From: Afipia birgiae 34632
Lineage (GTDB): Bacteria > Pseudomonadota > Alphaproteobacteria > Rhizobiales > Xanthobacteraceae
Assembly (NCBI RefSeq): GCF_000308295.2
Contig: NZ_HG326652.1
Coordinates: forward strand, 2,725,931-2,789,930
Direction: 5' to 3'
Length of the DNA stretch: 64,000 nt
Below the pieces are notes generated by a model. The model did not search any database. It saw only the letters and a list, made by a program, of their open reading frames with translations, and was not told the DNA's origin. Made by a program: the position numbers and the translations under genes. Shown piece after piece: positions 16,757-26,228 of the stretch (positions within the stretch are counted from its first letter, which is position 1; every line of letters begins with the position of its first letter).

Positions 16757-17512
16757 TCAGATCGCCGCGATTGCCTCTTCCGACGACATGATCATCTCGA
16801 TCTGGGCAGTCGCCGGCGTATCGTCTTCCCCAAAGTGCTTGCGGCGTGACGCCGCGACAGGCGCGAAAAAGCGGCGATGATGAATCGTCGGACCGAGCCG
16901 GTCGAGCGCCTCAAGATGGGCCGGGACGCCGTAACCCATGTGCTGCTCGAAGCCGTAGCCGGGATGATCCTGCGCCAGCCGGCACATCAGCCGGTCGCGC
17001 GAAACCTTGGCGACGATGGACGCCGCGGCAATCGACAGCACGATACCATCGCCGCCAATCACCGCCTCGCAATCGCAGGAGGTAGCCAGCCGGTCTCGCC
17101 CGTCGACAAAGACGTGCTTCGGCATCTCGGGCAACGCAAGCACCGCGCGCGCCAGCGCCCAGAGCGAGGCGCGCAGAATATTGTCGCGGTTGATCCGCGA
17201 TGGCGGCGCAACCGCCACCGATACGAGCGCGGTCGCGCAGATTTCCTCGAACAGCGCTTCGCGGCGTTCGCGGGTCAGCCGCTTGGAATCGTCGATGCCC
17301 TTCGGAACCCGCTTCGGATCGAGGATCACGGCAGCCGCAACCACCGGACCGGCCAGCGGCCCGCGCCCGGCCTCGTCGCAACCCGCAACCGGCCAGACGC
17401 CACGCTTCAGCAACGCACGCTCGCGGCGAAAACTCGGCGCGGCGACGCTGATGACGCCGCGTTTCGCTTTTTTTGCAGCGGGTGGAACCGCCGGGGACTT
17501 GTTCCGAATCAT
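16757..17512 (-). CDS. rnhB: Ribonuclease HII
   Basis: Cuts RNA in RNA-DNA hybrids and removes single ribonucleotides misincorporated in DNA. The catalytic acidic residues lie in [20 protein letters not shown] and in [10 protein letters not shown], followed by [17 protein letters not shown] and the conserved [13 protein letters not shown]. Length is 251 residues from the ATG at 17512 (MIRNKSPAV); another ATG lies 7 codons upstream. An Ala/Lys-rich N-terminal extension of about 40 residues precedes the core, as in related alphaproteobacteria. Position next to the GT39-like gene carries no obvious functional link. Confidence 0.96.
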   Translation of the reverse strand: MIRNKSPAVPPAAKKAKRGVISVAAPSFRRERALLKRGVWPVAGCDEAGRGPLAGPVVAAAVILDPKRVPKGIDDSKRLTRERREALFEEICATALVSVAVAPPSRINRDNILRASLWALARAVLALPEMPKHVFVDGRDRLATSCDCEAVIGGDGIVLSIAAASIVAKVSRDRLMCRLAQDHPGYGFEQHMGYGVPAHLEALDRLGPTIHHRRFFAPVAASRRKHFGEDDTPATAQIEMIMSSEEAIAAI

Positions 17513-17570
17513 GCGGCGATGCTGCGGGCGCATGAAGCGTCCCGCAAGCCGGAATTTTCAGCCGTGCCCG

Positions 17571-18149
17571 TTATTCAGGGCGGGTTGAGTGCCACTCATC
17601 CGCATCGATGGCATAGACCCGGCGTGGGCCGCGTCCGCTGATCGAGACATCCGTCACATGGCGCATGCCCAGTTTCTCGATAGTTCGTCTGGACGGAACA
17701 TTTTCGGGATAAGCCAGCGCCAGGCGACCACATCCCAATTCTTGGAATCCGAACGCCAGTTGCGCCGCACCGATCTCGCTCGCCAGTCCGCGTCCCCACG
17801 CCTCCCTGGCAAGAACGAATCCGATCTCGAAATCGTCCCGGCCCAGAATGTCGCATGGATAGAGACCTGCAAATCCCAGAACAGCTCCCGATGTTTTCTC
17901 AGTCAATACCGAGAGGCCCGTCTTTCCCTCTCCGAAATTGAAGTGCTGCCTGATGAGCGCCTCAGACTCGTCAGACTGCAACGCAATACCTGAAAAGACA
18001 TATTGCATGACATCCGGCACGCTGAAGATTTTGCTCTGAAGCAGCGGAATGTCGTTGTCGCATGCCGCACGCAGCAGCAATCGCTCTGTAACGATGATCG
18101 TTCCGAACTCCGCCGCGCTTTTGTCTACAGGGCTCATGATCCCACTCAT
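17571..18149 (-). CDS. GNAT family N-acetyltransferase (RimJ/RimL type)
   Basis: A 192-residue acetyltransferase of the RimJ/RimL-like group: N-terminal IVTERLLLRAACDND, acetyl-CoA loop region EIGFVLAREAWGRGLASEIG (about 118-137), and the conserved NVPSRRTIEKLGMRHV near 158-173. The substrate cannot be inferred; members acetylate ribosomal protein termini, small amines or antibiotics. An alternative start four codons downstream (MSPVDKS) is possible. It is a single gene on the minus strand between rnhB and the radical SAM gene. Confidence 0.88.
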   Translation of the reverse strand: MSGIMSPVDKSAAEFGTIIVTERLLLRAACDNDIPLLQSKIFSVPDVMQYVFSGIALQSDESEALIRQHFNFGEGKTGLSVLTEKTSGAVLGFAGLYPCDILGRDDFEIGFVLAREAWGRGLASEIGAAQLAFGFQELGCGRLALAYPENVPSRRTIEKLGMRHVTDVSISGRGPRRVYAIDADEWHSTRPE

Positions 18150-18205
18150 AGGGAATTTGATGGCCTTGCAGAAGCGCGAATGTCGCGGCCGGGATGGATT
18201 GAAGA

Positions 18206-19366
18206 TCAGAACAAATCGAGTTGCTCATTACCGCGCTTGGGCCGGGCGAAGTGGCTGGTGGTCAATTTCGACCGCCGCTTGTTGAGGCCGAGCTTCTCGC
18301 AGGCGATCTCAAAACGCCGTCCGATCATCCAGGCCATCGGCCCGGTGCCCTTCATCCGCGTGCCCCACTGCGAGTCGTAATCGCGGCCGTCGCGCATGTC
18401 GCGGATCAGTGTGAAGACGTGGCGATACCGGTCCGGATAATTCGCCATCAGCCATTCGCGGAACAGGTCGCGCACTTCGAGCGGCAGGCGCAGTAACACA
18501 TAACTCGCTTCCTTGACGCCGGCATGGGCGGCGGCATCGAGAATGCGCTCGATCTCGGAATCGTTCAGCGCCGGGATCACCGGCGCGACCATCACCGTTG
18601 TCGGAATTCCCGCCGCGGCGAGCTGACGCAGCGCCTCAAGCCGTTTCGGCGGCGTCGCGGCGCGCGGCTCCATGGTGCGTGCGAGTTTCGGGTCCAGCGA
18701 CGTCACCGAAATCGCGACCTTGGCAAGATTGCGTTTTGCCATCCGCGCAAGAATGTCGATGTCGCGCGTCACCAAGGCCGATTTGGTGACGATCCCGACC
18801 GGATGCCCGGTGCGCTCCAGCACCTCGAGAATGCCGCGCATGATTTTGTGCTCGCGCTCGATCGGCTGATACGGATCGGTGTTGGTGCCGATCGCGATCA
18901 TGCGCGGCTCGTATCCCGGCGCGGCCAGTTCCTTTTCGAGCAGTTCCGGCGCGTCGGGCTTGGCGAACAGCCGGGATTCGAAATCGAGGCCCGGCGACAG
19001 GCCGAGATAGGCGTGGGTCGGACGTGCGAAACAATAGACGCAGCCGTGTTCGCAACCGCGATACGGATTGATCGAGCGGTCGAAGCCGATGTCGGGCGAG
19101 TCGTTGCGGGTGATGACCTTGCGTGCCGTATCGACCGCGACCGTGGTCTTGAACGGCGGCAACTCTTCGAGGCTCTGCCAGCCGTCGTCGAAGGTGACCC
19201 GTGCTTCGGCCTCGAACCGTCCGCTGGCGTTGGATTGCGCCCCGCGGCCCCTGCGCCGCTGACGGTCGATCGCGACTTCGATTTCAGGAAAGGGAGAAGG
19301 AACACCCGCCGGATCAGAGGGGGGCGTCACCGGCGGGTGTTTGAGGGCATGGGATGCATGGCTCAT
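18206..19366 (-). CDS. PA0069-type radical SAM protein
   Basis: A 386-residue radical SAM enzyme of the spore-photoproduct-lyase-related PA0069 family. The cluster motif is CEHGCVYC (CX3CX2C) around residue 105, after the family signature NPYRGCEHGC, with FARPTHAYLG following. SAM-binding beta strands include MIAIGTNTDPYQPIE and VGIVTKSALVTRDID. No reaction has been assigned with confidence to this family. The N-terminal 60 residues are Pro-rich and basic; the C-terminus KLTTSHFARPKRGNEQLDLF is the usual family ending. Single gene on the minus strand. Confidence 0.92.
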   Translation of the reverse strand: MSHASHALKHPPVTPPSDPAGVPSPFPEIEVAIDRQRRRGRGAQSNASGRFEAEARVTFDDGWQSLEELPPFKTTVAVDTARKVITRNDSPDIGFDRSINPYRGCEHGCVYCFARPTHAYLGLSPGLDFESRLFAKPDAPELLEKELAAPGYEPRMIAIGTNTDPYQPIEREHKIMRGILEVLERTGHPVGIVTKSALVTRDIDILARMAKRNLAKVAISVTSLDPKLARTMEPRAATPPKRLEALRQLAAAGIPTTVMVAPVIPALNDSEIERILDAAAHAGVKEASYVLLRLPLEVRDLFREWLMANYPDRYRHVFTLIRDMRDGRDYDSQWGTRMKGTGPMAWMIGRRFEIACEKLGLNKRRSKLTTSHFARPKRGNEQLDLF

Positions 19367-19616
19367 GGGGAGAACATAGCACCGAATGAGAACAAAACAA
19401 GAACTTCAATGACGCCCGTCCCCAAAATATTTGCGCCGGTTTCCGGTCGTGCGCGGCGCCGGTTTGGCGTCTCGTCCGGCCAGCGTTCGTGGCTGAACGA
19501 CATGGTCCGGCGTTCATGAATGCCGCAAAAAGCTGCACCTGACGGGCTGTTCTGACTGTGACAAGATGATAACGGTTTCGCATCAGTCATTTGGCGGACA
19601 CGTATTTCAACAACTC

Positions 19617-20189
19617 ATGATCAGCGTTGTCATTCCCACCGAAGGCGCCGAGCAACCCGTTGTTGCCACCCTTGCGGCTCTGGTGCCCGGCGCGGCGGCC
19701 GGCCTCGTGCGGGACGTGGTGCTGGTGGATCGTGCGGCATCCGAGGCGATCGAGCGGGTGGCCGACATCGCGGGCTGCAACTTCCTGAAGTTCGACGGAT
19801 CGCGCGGCGCAGCGCTTGCGGCAGGCGCCCAGCAAAGCCGCTCGCCCTGGCTGTTGTTCCTGCTGCCCGGCGCTGTGCTGGATTCGGGATGGATCGACGA
19901 AACCACCCAGTTCATTCAGGGCGTTTCTTTAAGCGGCCGTCAGCGCGCCGGTGTCTTTCGTTACGCGCGCTCTCCCTATGAAGACGCCACCGTGCGCGAC
20001 GGAGTGAAATCCCTCGCGCGGTTCATCTCCGGACCCTCGCCCGATCAGGGCCTGCTGATTTCCCGCGACCATTATGAGCGGGTTGGCGGCTATGCCCCTG
20101 CGGCGCGCCGCGCCGAGGCCAAACTGCTCTCCAAACTCGGCCGCACCGGCCGCGCCGTGCTGCGGACGCGGATTTTCGTGGCCGCCTGA
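19617..20189 (+). CDS. Short glycosyltransferase-like (GT-A/GT2) protein
   Basis: A 190-residue protein starting MISVVIPTEGAEQ, the first strand of a GT2 fold, followed by LVRDVVLVDRAASEAIERVA where nucleotide-sugar binding normally occurs. The segment LLFLLPGAVLDSGWIDE replaces the usual D-x-D containing strand, and only the last Asp is kept, so metal and sugar binding may be lost. The protein is shorter than active GT2 enzymes. An in-frame ATG at 19566 exists but MISVVIP is the family start. It lies just before the MarR-GNAT gene, whose operator region begins 6 bases after its stop codon. Confidence 0.75.
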   Translation: MISVVIPTEGAEQPVVATLAALVPGAAAGLVRDVVLVDRAASEAIERVADIAGCNFLKFDGSRGAALAAGAQQSRSPWLLFLLPGAVLDSGWIDETTQFIQGVSLSGRQRAGVFRYARSPYEDATVRDGVKSLARFISGPSPDQGLLISRDHYERVGGYAPAARRAEAKLLSKLGRTGRAVLRTRIFVAA

Positions 20190-20194
20190 AACTA

Positions 20195-20233
20195 GTTGAC
20201 CACGTCAACAATAATACTTGACTGCGTCAACAA
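20195..20233. promoter_or_regulatory. Twin palindromic operators (TTGAC-N3-GTCAA x2)
   Basis: Two copies of TTGAC-N3-GTCAACAAT: one at 20196-20208 (within a perfect GTTGAC-CAC-GTCAAC palindrome) and one at 20218-20230. Their centres are 22 bp apart, two helical turns, as for cooperative dimer binding on one DNA face. They lie 48-83 bp before the MarR-GNAT start and are the natural candidate for autoregulation. Confidence 0.7.
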
Positions 20234-20278
20234 TATCCCGAAGATGCCCGTCTGAACAGGACGAGGCGTCGGTCGCCG

Positions 20279-21214
20279 ATGGACATTACTCAGGAAGCCG
20301 CGAAGGAAGCCCGGATCGCCGCGATCCGGCGGTTCAACCGCTTCTACACCCGCAAGATCGGTGTGCTTGAGCAGCAACTCCTTGAAAGCCCCTACTCGCT
20401 GACGGAAGCCCGCGTGCTTTTCGAGCTCGCACACCGCGACGAGCCGACCGCAAAGGAGATCGGCGCCCAACTCGATCTCGATCCGGGATATCTGAGCCGC
20501 ATCGTTCAAGCCTTCATGGACAAGGGGCTGGTGACGCGAAAGCCGGTCCCCTCGGATCGGCGGCAATTCCGGCTGGCCCTGACGGCCAAGGGACGACTGG
20601 CATACGGCCGCCTCAATCGAAGTTCGCATGATGAGATCGGGGAGATGCTTGAAAAACTCCCGCGTGGCGGCGAGGAACGCCTTGTCACCGCAATGACGGC
20701 CATCGAACGGCTGCTCGACGACGAGGCCGGCCGCCCCGAGATAACACTGCGCGTCCATCGGCCCGGCGACATGGGCTGGATCGTGCAGCAGCACGGCCTG
20801 CTCTACGCGCGCGAATACGGCTGGGATATTTCCTTCGAGGCCTTGTGCGCCGAGATCACCGCGCAGTTCCTGAAGGACTTCGACCCGGCGCGCGAACGCT
20901 GCTGGATCGCCGAGATCGACGGCCAGCAGGTCGGCTCGGTATTTCTGGTGAAGCACTCCGATGAGGTTGCGAAGATTCGTCTGCTGCTGATCGATCCGGC
21001 GGCGCGCGGTCATGGCCTCGGCAAGCGGCTGGTGGATGAGTGCATCGCCTTCGCGCGGAGTTGCGGCTATCGCAAGATCACGCTGTGGACCCAGAGCATG
21101 CTGCTCGCCGCGCGTGGAATCTATCAGAACGCGGGTTTCGTGCATGTCGCAACCGAACCGCACCACAGTTTCGGTCACGACCTGATCGGCGAGACGTGGG
21201 AGCTGACGCTCTAG
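20279..21214 (+). CDS. MarR-type regulator fused to a GNAT acetyltransferase domain
   Basis: A 311-residue two-domain protein. Residues 1-155 form a MarR winged helix: LTEARVLFELAHRDEPTAKEIGAQLDLDPGYLSRIVQAFMDKGLV is the DNA-reading part and SDRRQFRLALTAKGR the wing. Residues 165-311 form a GNAT domain with the acetyl-CoA loop DPAARGHGLGKRLVDECI. Such fusions are widespread and probably couple ligand or substrate acetylation to gene control; no ligand is known here. Two palindromic operators directly upstream suggest it represses its own transcription, and no other gene lies close enough to be an obvious second target apart from the upstream glycosyltransferase-like gene. Confidence 0.93.
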   Translation: MDITQEAAKEARIAAIRRFNRFYTRKIGVLEQQLLESPYSLTEARVLFELAHRDEPTAKEIGAQLDLDPGYLSRIVQAFMDKGLVTRKPVPSDRRQFRLALTAKGRLAYGRLNRSSHDEIGEMLEKLPRGGEERLVTAMTAIERLLDDEAGRPEITLRVHRPGDMGWIVQQHGLLYAREYGWDISFEALCAEITAQFLKDFDPARERCWIAEIDGQQVGSVFLVKHSDEVAKIRLLLIDPAARGHGLGKRLVDECIAFARSCGYRKITLWTQSMLLAARGIYQNAGFVHVATEPHHSFGHDLIGETWELTL

Positions 21215-21225
21215 ACGTACTCATC

Positions 21226-21298
21226 GTCATTGCGAGCGAAGCGAAGCAGAGCGACAAAAAAGATGGATTGCTTCGTCGCTTACGCTCCGCGCACTGAC
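21226..21298. repeat. Palindromic intergenic repeat (GTCATTGCGAGCGAAGC type)
   Basis: Left part GTCATTGCGAGCGAAGCGAAGCA is roughly complementary to TGCTTCGTCGCTTACGCTC...ACTGACGA on the right, separated by an A-rich linker. It is the same family as 40462-40543. It fills the gap between the convergent MarR-GNAT and moaB genes. Confidence 0.7.
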
Positions 21299-21303
21299 GA
21301 GCC

Positions 21304-21858
21304 TTACGCCCTCGCCTTGCCGCGCTTCAGGTGCTCGTCCAGCCGCGGCATGATCTCGACGAAGTTGCACGGCTTGGTGCGGTAATCGAGTTGCTGCGCG
21401 AGAATGCCGTCCCATCCATCCCTGCAGGCGCCTGGCGAGCCCGGCAGGCAGAAGATGAACGTCGCACCGGCGACACCGGCGGTGGCGCGGCTTTGAATGG
21501 TCGACGCGCCGATCTTGGCGTGGCTCAGCATGTGAAACGCGATCGAGAAACCGTCCATCCGCTTCTCGAACAACGGCTCAACCGCTTCCGGCGTCACGTC
21601 GCGGCCGGTGAAGCCGGTGCCGCCGGTGGTGATCACCACATCGACGCCGGGATCGGCGATCCACATCCGCAACTTGGCGCGAATCGCATCGGCGTCGTCG
21701 GTGACGATGTCCCGCGCGGCAAGGCGATGGCCCGCAGCCGTGAGCCGGTCCGCCAACGTCGTGCCGGACTTGTCATCGGCCAGCGAGCGCGTATCGGACA
21801 CAGTCAGCACCGCGATGTTGAGCGGGACGAACTTCCTGGTTTCATCGATTGAGGACAT
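21304..21858 (-). CDS. moaB: Molybdenum cofactor biosynthesis protein B
   Basis: MoaB/MogA-family protein that adenylylates molybdopterin during molybdenum cofactor synthesis. The substrate-binding TTGGTGFTGRDVTPEAVEPL (about 96-115 of the chosen start) and DTRSLADDKSGTTLADRL are diagnostic. Starting at 21858 (MSSIDETRKFVPLNIAVL) gives 184 residues, the family size; an upstream extension would be encoded by an intergenic repeat. The C-terminus carries extra basic residues HLKRGKARA. No other moa gene is in the window. Confidence 0.95.
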   Translation of the reverse strand: MSSIDETRKFVPLNIAVLTVSDTRSLADDKSGTTLADRLTAAGHRLAARDIVTDDADAIRAKLRMWIADPGVDVVITTGGTGFTGRDVTPEAVEPLFEKRMDGFSIAFHMLSHAKIGASTIQSRATAGVAGATFIFCLPGSPGACRDGWDGILAQQLDYRTKPCNFVEIMPRLDEHLKRGKARA

Positions 21859-21877
21859 CACGTCTTTTTCCTTAGCC

Positions 21878-21975
21878 GTCACCCTGAGGTGCGAGGCGAT
21901 TCCTGCCCGAGCCTCGAAGGGCGACGGCGCTGTCATCCTTCGAGGCTCGCCAAATGGCTCGCACCTCTGGATGAC
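21878..21975. repeat. Large inverted repeat of the GTCATCCTTCGAGGCTCG type
   Basis: The left half (21878-21925, GTCACCCTGAGGTGCGAGGC...GAGCCTCGAAGG) is the near-complement of the right half (21932-21975, GTCATCCTTCGAGGCTC...GAGGTGCGAGCC on the opposite strand). It occupies the gap between the ypfJ-type and moaB genes, both on the minus strand. Confidence 0.7.
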
Positions 21976-21987
21976 GACTCCCGCTTG

Positions 21988-22932
21988 CTAGAGCTGAACG
22001 CCGGGCGCGAATGTATTGCAGGCTTGCACCGAGCCCTGCTGGAAGCCGGTCATGAACCAGCGCTTGCGCTGCGCGGCCGAACCGTGGGTGAACGAGTCGG
22101 GCACGACCCGCCCGGTCGATTGCCGCTGCAGCGTATCGTCACCGATCGCGGACGCGGTCTGCAGCGCCGCATCGATGTCGCCCGCCTCAAGGAACCCGGG
22201 CCGCTTCTTCTCTTCGCGGTTGACCCAGACCCCGGACAGGCAATCCGCCTGCAACTCGACCCTCACCTGAATGTTGTTCGCCTCGGCCTTGCTACCGGCC
22301 TGCTGCTGCATCTGCTGCGCCTTCGACAGGATGCCAAGCAGGTTCTGGATGTGGTGACCGGCTTCATGCGCGATGATGTAGGCGGTGGTGAACTTGCATG
22401 CGTTCCCAGAGCAGCCGCGGAAACGGGTCTCGACTTCGCGGAAGAATCCGGTGTCGAGGAAAATCTGCTTGTCGGGCGGACAATAGAACGGGCCCATGGC
22501 CGACTGCGCCATGCCGCAGCGCCCGCCGTTGGTGGCATTCTTGAAAAGCACGATGCGGGGTCCGCGATAGGTCTGGCCGCTCGCCGAGAAGATTTCGCTC
22601 CAGCGGTCATCGATTTCGCCGAGTACGCCGGCGATCATGCTGCCCATTTCGTCCGTCGGCGCGCCGGCCTTCGGCGGGCTGCTGGTTCTGCGATCGGTCT
22701 GATAGCTCGGCGCCTGCTGCTGGCCGCCGGTCAGGATCTCGGCGCCGCCGATCAGGATGCGCGGGTCGATGCCGACCGCCCAGCCGATCAGGCCGAGCAC
22801 GACGATGGTACCGATGCCGAGCCCGCCGCCACCACCCATCGGAAATCCGAAACCTCCGCCGCCTCCGCCGTAGCCGCTGTCGTCGCGGCGATCGTCGATG
22901 TTGTCGCTGCGGCGGAAATCATCGTAACGCAT
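21988..22932 (-). CDS. YpfJ-type neutral zinc metallopeptidase family protein
   Basis: A 314-residue member of the YpfJ family of predicted zinc-dependent proteins. The HEXXH-like motif HEAGHH lies in TTAYIIAHEAGHHIQNLLG, with QADCLSGVW further on as the probable third-ligand helix. The N-terminus is DR-rich then glycine-rich (GGGGGGFGFPMGGGGG), followed by one membrane helix TIVVLGLIGWAVG and a periplasmic catalytic domain with CX-paired cysteines. The start at 22932 (MRYDDFRRSDN) is chosen over an ATG five codons upstream. Substrates are unknown. Confidence 0.92.
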   Translation of the reverse strand: MRYDDFRRSDNIDDRRDDSGYGGGGGGFGFPMGGGGGLGIGTIVVLGLIGWAVGIDPRILIGGAEILTGGQQQAPSYQTDRRTSSPPKAGAPTDEMGSMIAGVLGEIDDRWSEIFSASGQTYRGPRIVLFKNATNGGRCGMAQSAMGPFYCPPDKQIFLDTGFFREVETRFRGCSGNACKFTTAYIIAHEAGHHIQNLLGILSKAQQMQQQAGSKAEANNIQVRVELQADCLSGVWVNREEKKRPGFLEAGDIDAALQTASAIGDDTLQRQSTGRVVPDSFTHGSAAQRKRWFMTGFQQGSVQACNTFAPGVQL

Positions 22933-22998
22933 CGGAAATCTCCTCAACCGGCGGGCGCGTCGTGCTCACAACGCGATGGAGCCGAAAGTCCTGTTAAC

Positions 22999-24461
<1,463 letters not shown>

Positions 24462-24476
24462 CCCGCCGTCCACCAT

Positions 24477-24641
24477 TCACTCCCGCCAAAACGGCTTTTC
24501 GATCTCGAACGCGATCTCCGGCCAGCTCATTCCCATATCGTTGAGCTGGCGCTCACTCATCGCTCCGAGTTCGCGGCGATCGCGAATACGTCGGCGCCAG
24601 GTCCGGAAAACTTCAAAAGCATCGCGAACAGTATCCCGCAT
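24477..24641 (-). CDS. DUF1127 small protein (54 aa)
   Basis: The frame [28 protein letters not shown] followed by [26 protein letters not shown] is a clear DUF1127 protein: an Arg-rich helix then the signature L-x-D-M-G-h-s. Family members are short Arg-rich proteins linked to phosphate, stress or RNA-turnover phenotypes in alphaproteobacteria, but no single reaction is agreed. A longer reading frame from 25037 would overlap the NTF2-like gene and adds nonsense sequence. Transcribed toward the convergent ccrM end; 61 bp separate it from the upstream NTF2-like gene. Confidence 0.85.
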   Translation of the reverse strand: MRDTVRDAFEVFRTWRRRIRDRRELGAMSERQLNDMGMSWPEIAFEIEKPFWRE

Positions 24642-24702
24642 CGAATCTAGCAACCGCAACGCGAGCCGCGGCCTGACACCCGGATAAGCGCGGGCCACCG
24701 CT

Positions 24703-25131
24703 TCAACCCGCTGCCCGCATCTGCGATTTCGGAAACGGACCGAGCACGCGCTCGACCAATGCCGTGTCACAGTATTCCTTGATCTGCTTGATCCTGCCGT
24801 TTTCGACGCGCCAGACCATGCAGTATTCATTGTCGTAGCGCTCGCCAGACTTTGTGACGTTGTCACCTTTTGCCTCGACCACAACAGTGTCGCCCTCGGC
24901 AATGAAGTTGAACGCCAGCGTCCGCGGGCGATCCGCCAGCAAGGTTCGCAAATAGCCGAGAAGGCCGTTTGTGATTTCATCCTTCCTCGTAAAGTTACGC
25001 GACCAGGAACACTGGCCGGTCTGGACCCACACCGCATCGTCCGCGAGGTGATCGATGAAGGTCATTCCGCTGCGGTTGGCGGAGTCGGTGAAGATCTGCT
25101 GGATCAATTTCTTGTTGGCTTCGGCACTCAT
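24703..25131 (-). CDS. SnoaL-like/NTF2-like fold protein
   Basis: A 142-residue protein of the NTF2-like superfamily with the SnoaL-type pattern: helices [23 protein letters not shown], strand [13 protein letters not shown], and a C-terminal sheet [26 protein letters not shown]. Such proteins act as small isomerases, hydrolases or binding proteins; active-site residues cannot be assigned. The start at 25131 is chosen over an upstream ATG at 25179 that would overlap the operator-like repeat. It is divergent from a LysR regulator gene, so it is the likely regulated target. Confidence 0.82.
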   Translation of the reverse strand: MSAEANKKLIQQIFTDSANRSGMTFIDHLADDAVWVQTGQCSWSRNFTRKDEITNGLLGYLRTLLADRPRTLAFNFIAEGDTVVVEAKGDNVTKSGERYDNEYCMVWRVENGRIKQIKEYCDTALVERVLGPFPKSQMRAAG

Positions 25132-25176
25132 GAGTTCCGTCCTCTGCTTGAATTGATGGGCGGATGATGGGCCTCC

Positions 25177-25199
25177 CATCGATATTCTTCCAATCGATG
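25177..25199. promoter_or_regulatory. Inverted repeat in the LysR / NTF2-like divergent region
   Basis: CATCGAT (25177-25183) and ATCGATG (25193-25199) are perfect complements with a 9-bp spacer, embedding the T-N11-A pattern of LysR binding sites. It lies 25-47 bp before the regulator start and 46-68 bp before the NTF2-like start. Confidence 0.55.
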
Positions 25200-25223
25200 C
25201 TTCGTATGATATATATTCGCACG

Positions 25224-26147
25224 ATGAATTTAGCTTCGCTCGACCTCAACCTGCTGGTCGCTCTCGACGCACTGCTGCTGGAGGCCAATGTCAGCCGGGC
25301 AGCCATGCGGATCGGATTGTCGCAACCGGCGACCAGTCACGCGCTGCAACGCCTGCGTGACATCCTCGGCGATCCCTTGCTGGTGCGCGTCGGCGCGCGC
25401 ATGGAGTTGACGCCGCGCGCACAGGCATTACGCGCCCCGCTGGCCCAGGCGCTGGATCAGGTGCGCGGCCTGTTCATGCCGGACGATTTCGACGCCGCGC
25501 GCAGCGAACGGCGCTTCCGCCTGATGATGCCCGATCTCGCGGTTGAACTGCTGATGCCGCCGCTGATGAAAAGGCTGGACGCCGCCGCGCCGGGCGTGCG
25601 GATCGACGTTGTTCCGTGGCGCGGCCCCGCGATCTTCACCGCAGAGTTCGCGCGTACGATCGATATCGTGATCAGCATCGGGGATGCCTTCAAGGGATTT
25701 CACCGGCAGCTGCTTTACACCGACGCCGACGCTCTGGCGGTGCGGCATGGTCATCCGGCGGGAGCGCGGTTGAAAGACAAGGACACCTTTCTCAAGGCGC
25801 GGCATGTCGCTGTCGTCATTCGCGGCCAGAGCGAAGACCTGATCGACACCTGGCTGCAGACCAAAAAGCTGGAGCGGCGCATCGCGCTGGTGGTGCCGAG
25901 CTACATCGAAGCGCTGCATGTCGCTGCGCGCACTGATCTCGTTGCGTTCGTACCGCGCCGCCTGATTGCCGCACTGTCGAAACAATTGTCGCTGGTCACA
26001 GTGTTCCCGCCTATCGATCCGGGGATCGACGAGCAGTTCATGTTCTATCCGACCCGCGTGCAGATGGACCCCGGCTCGATCTGGCTGCGGAGCATCATGC
26101 TCGAGATCGGACGCGAGATGGCGCGGCCGAAGCGAAAGACGGGTTAG
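25224..26147 (+). CDS. LysR family transcriptional regulator (NodD-like subgroup)
   Basis: A 307-residue LTTR. The N-terminus MNLASLDLNLLVALDALLLEANVSRAAMRIGLSQPATSHALQRL is the winged-helix domain (residues 1-60), and the NLNLL-type opening with LTPRAQAL places it in the NodD/NahR-like subgroup that responds to aromatic ligands. The effector domain (about 90-300) has the usual two-lobe layout. The start at 25224 fits the family; an ATG at 25164 is rejected because the added residues are not LTTR-like. Divergence from the NTF2-like gene and position before an FAD monooxygenase gene suggest control of one or both. Confidence 0.94.
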   Translation: MNLASLDLNLLVALDALLLEANVSRAAMRIGLSQPATSHALQRLRDILGDPLLVRVGARMELTPRAQALRAPLAQALDQVRGLFMPDDFDAARSERRFRLMMPDLAVELLMPPLMKRLDAAAPGVRIDVVPWRGPAIFTAEFARTIDIVISIGDAFKGFHRQLLYTDADALAVRHGHPAGARLKDKDTFLKARHVAVVIRGQSEDLIDTWLQTKKLERRIALVVPSYIEALHVAARTDLVAFVPRRLIAALSKQLSLVTVFPPIDPGIDEQFMFYPTRVQMDPGSIWLRSIMLEIGREMARPKRKTG

Positions 26148-26228
26148 CGCCGCGCTCCGGAACGCCCTTTCGCAGTTGCCCCCTCGCCGTTTCCCGTGCC
26201 ATGACGACGGCAGTTACAGGAGCGTATC

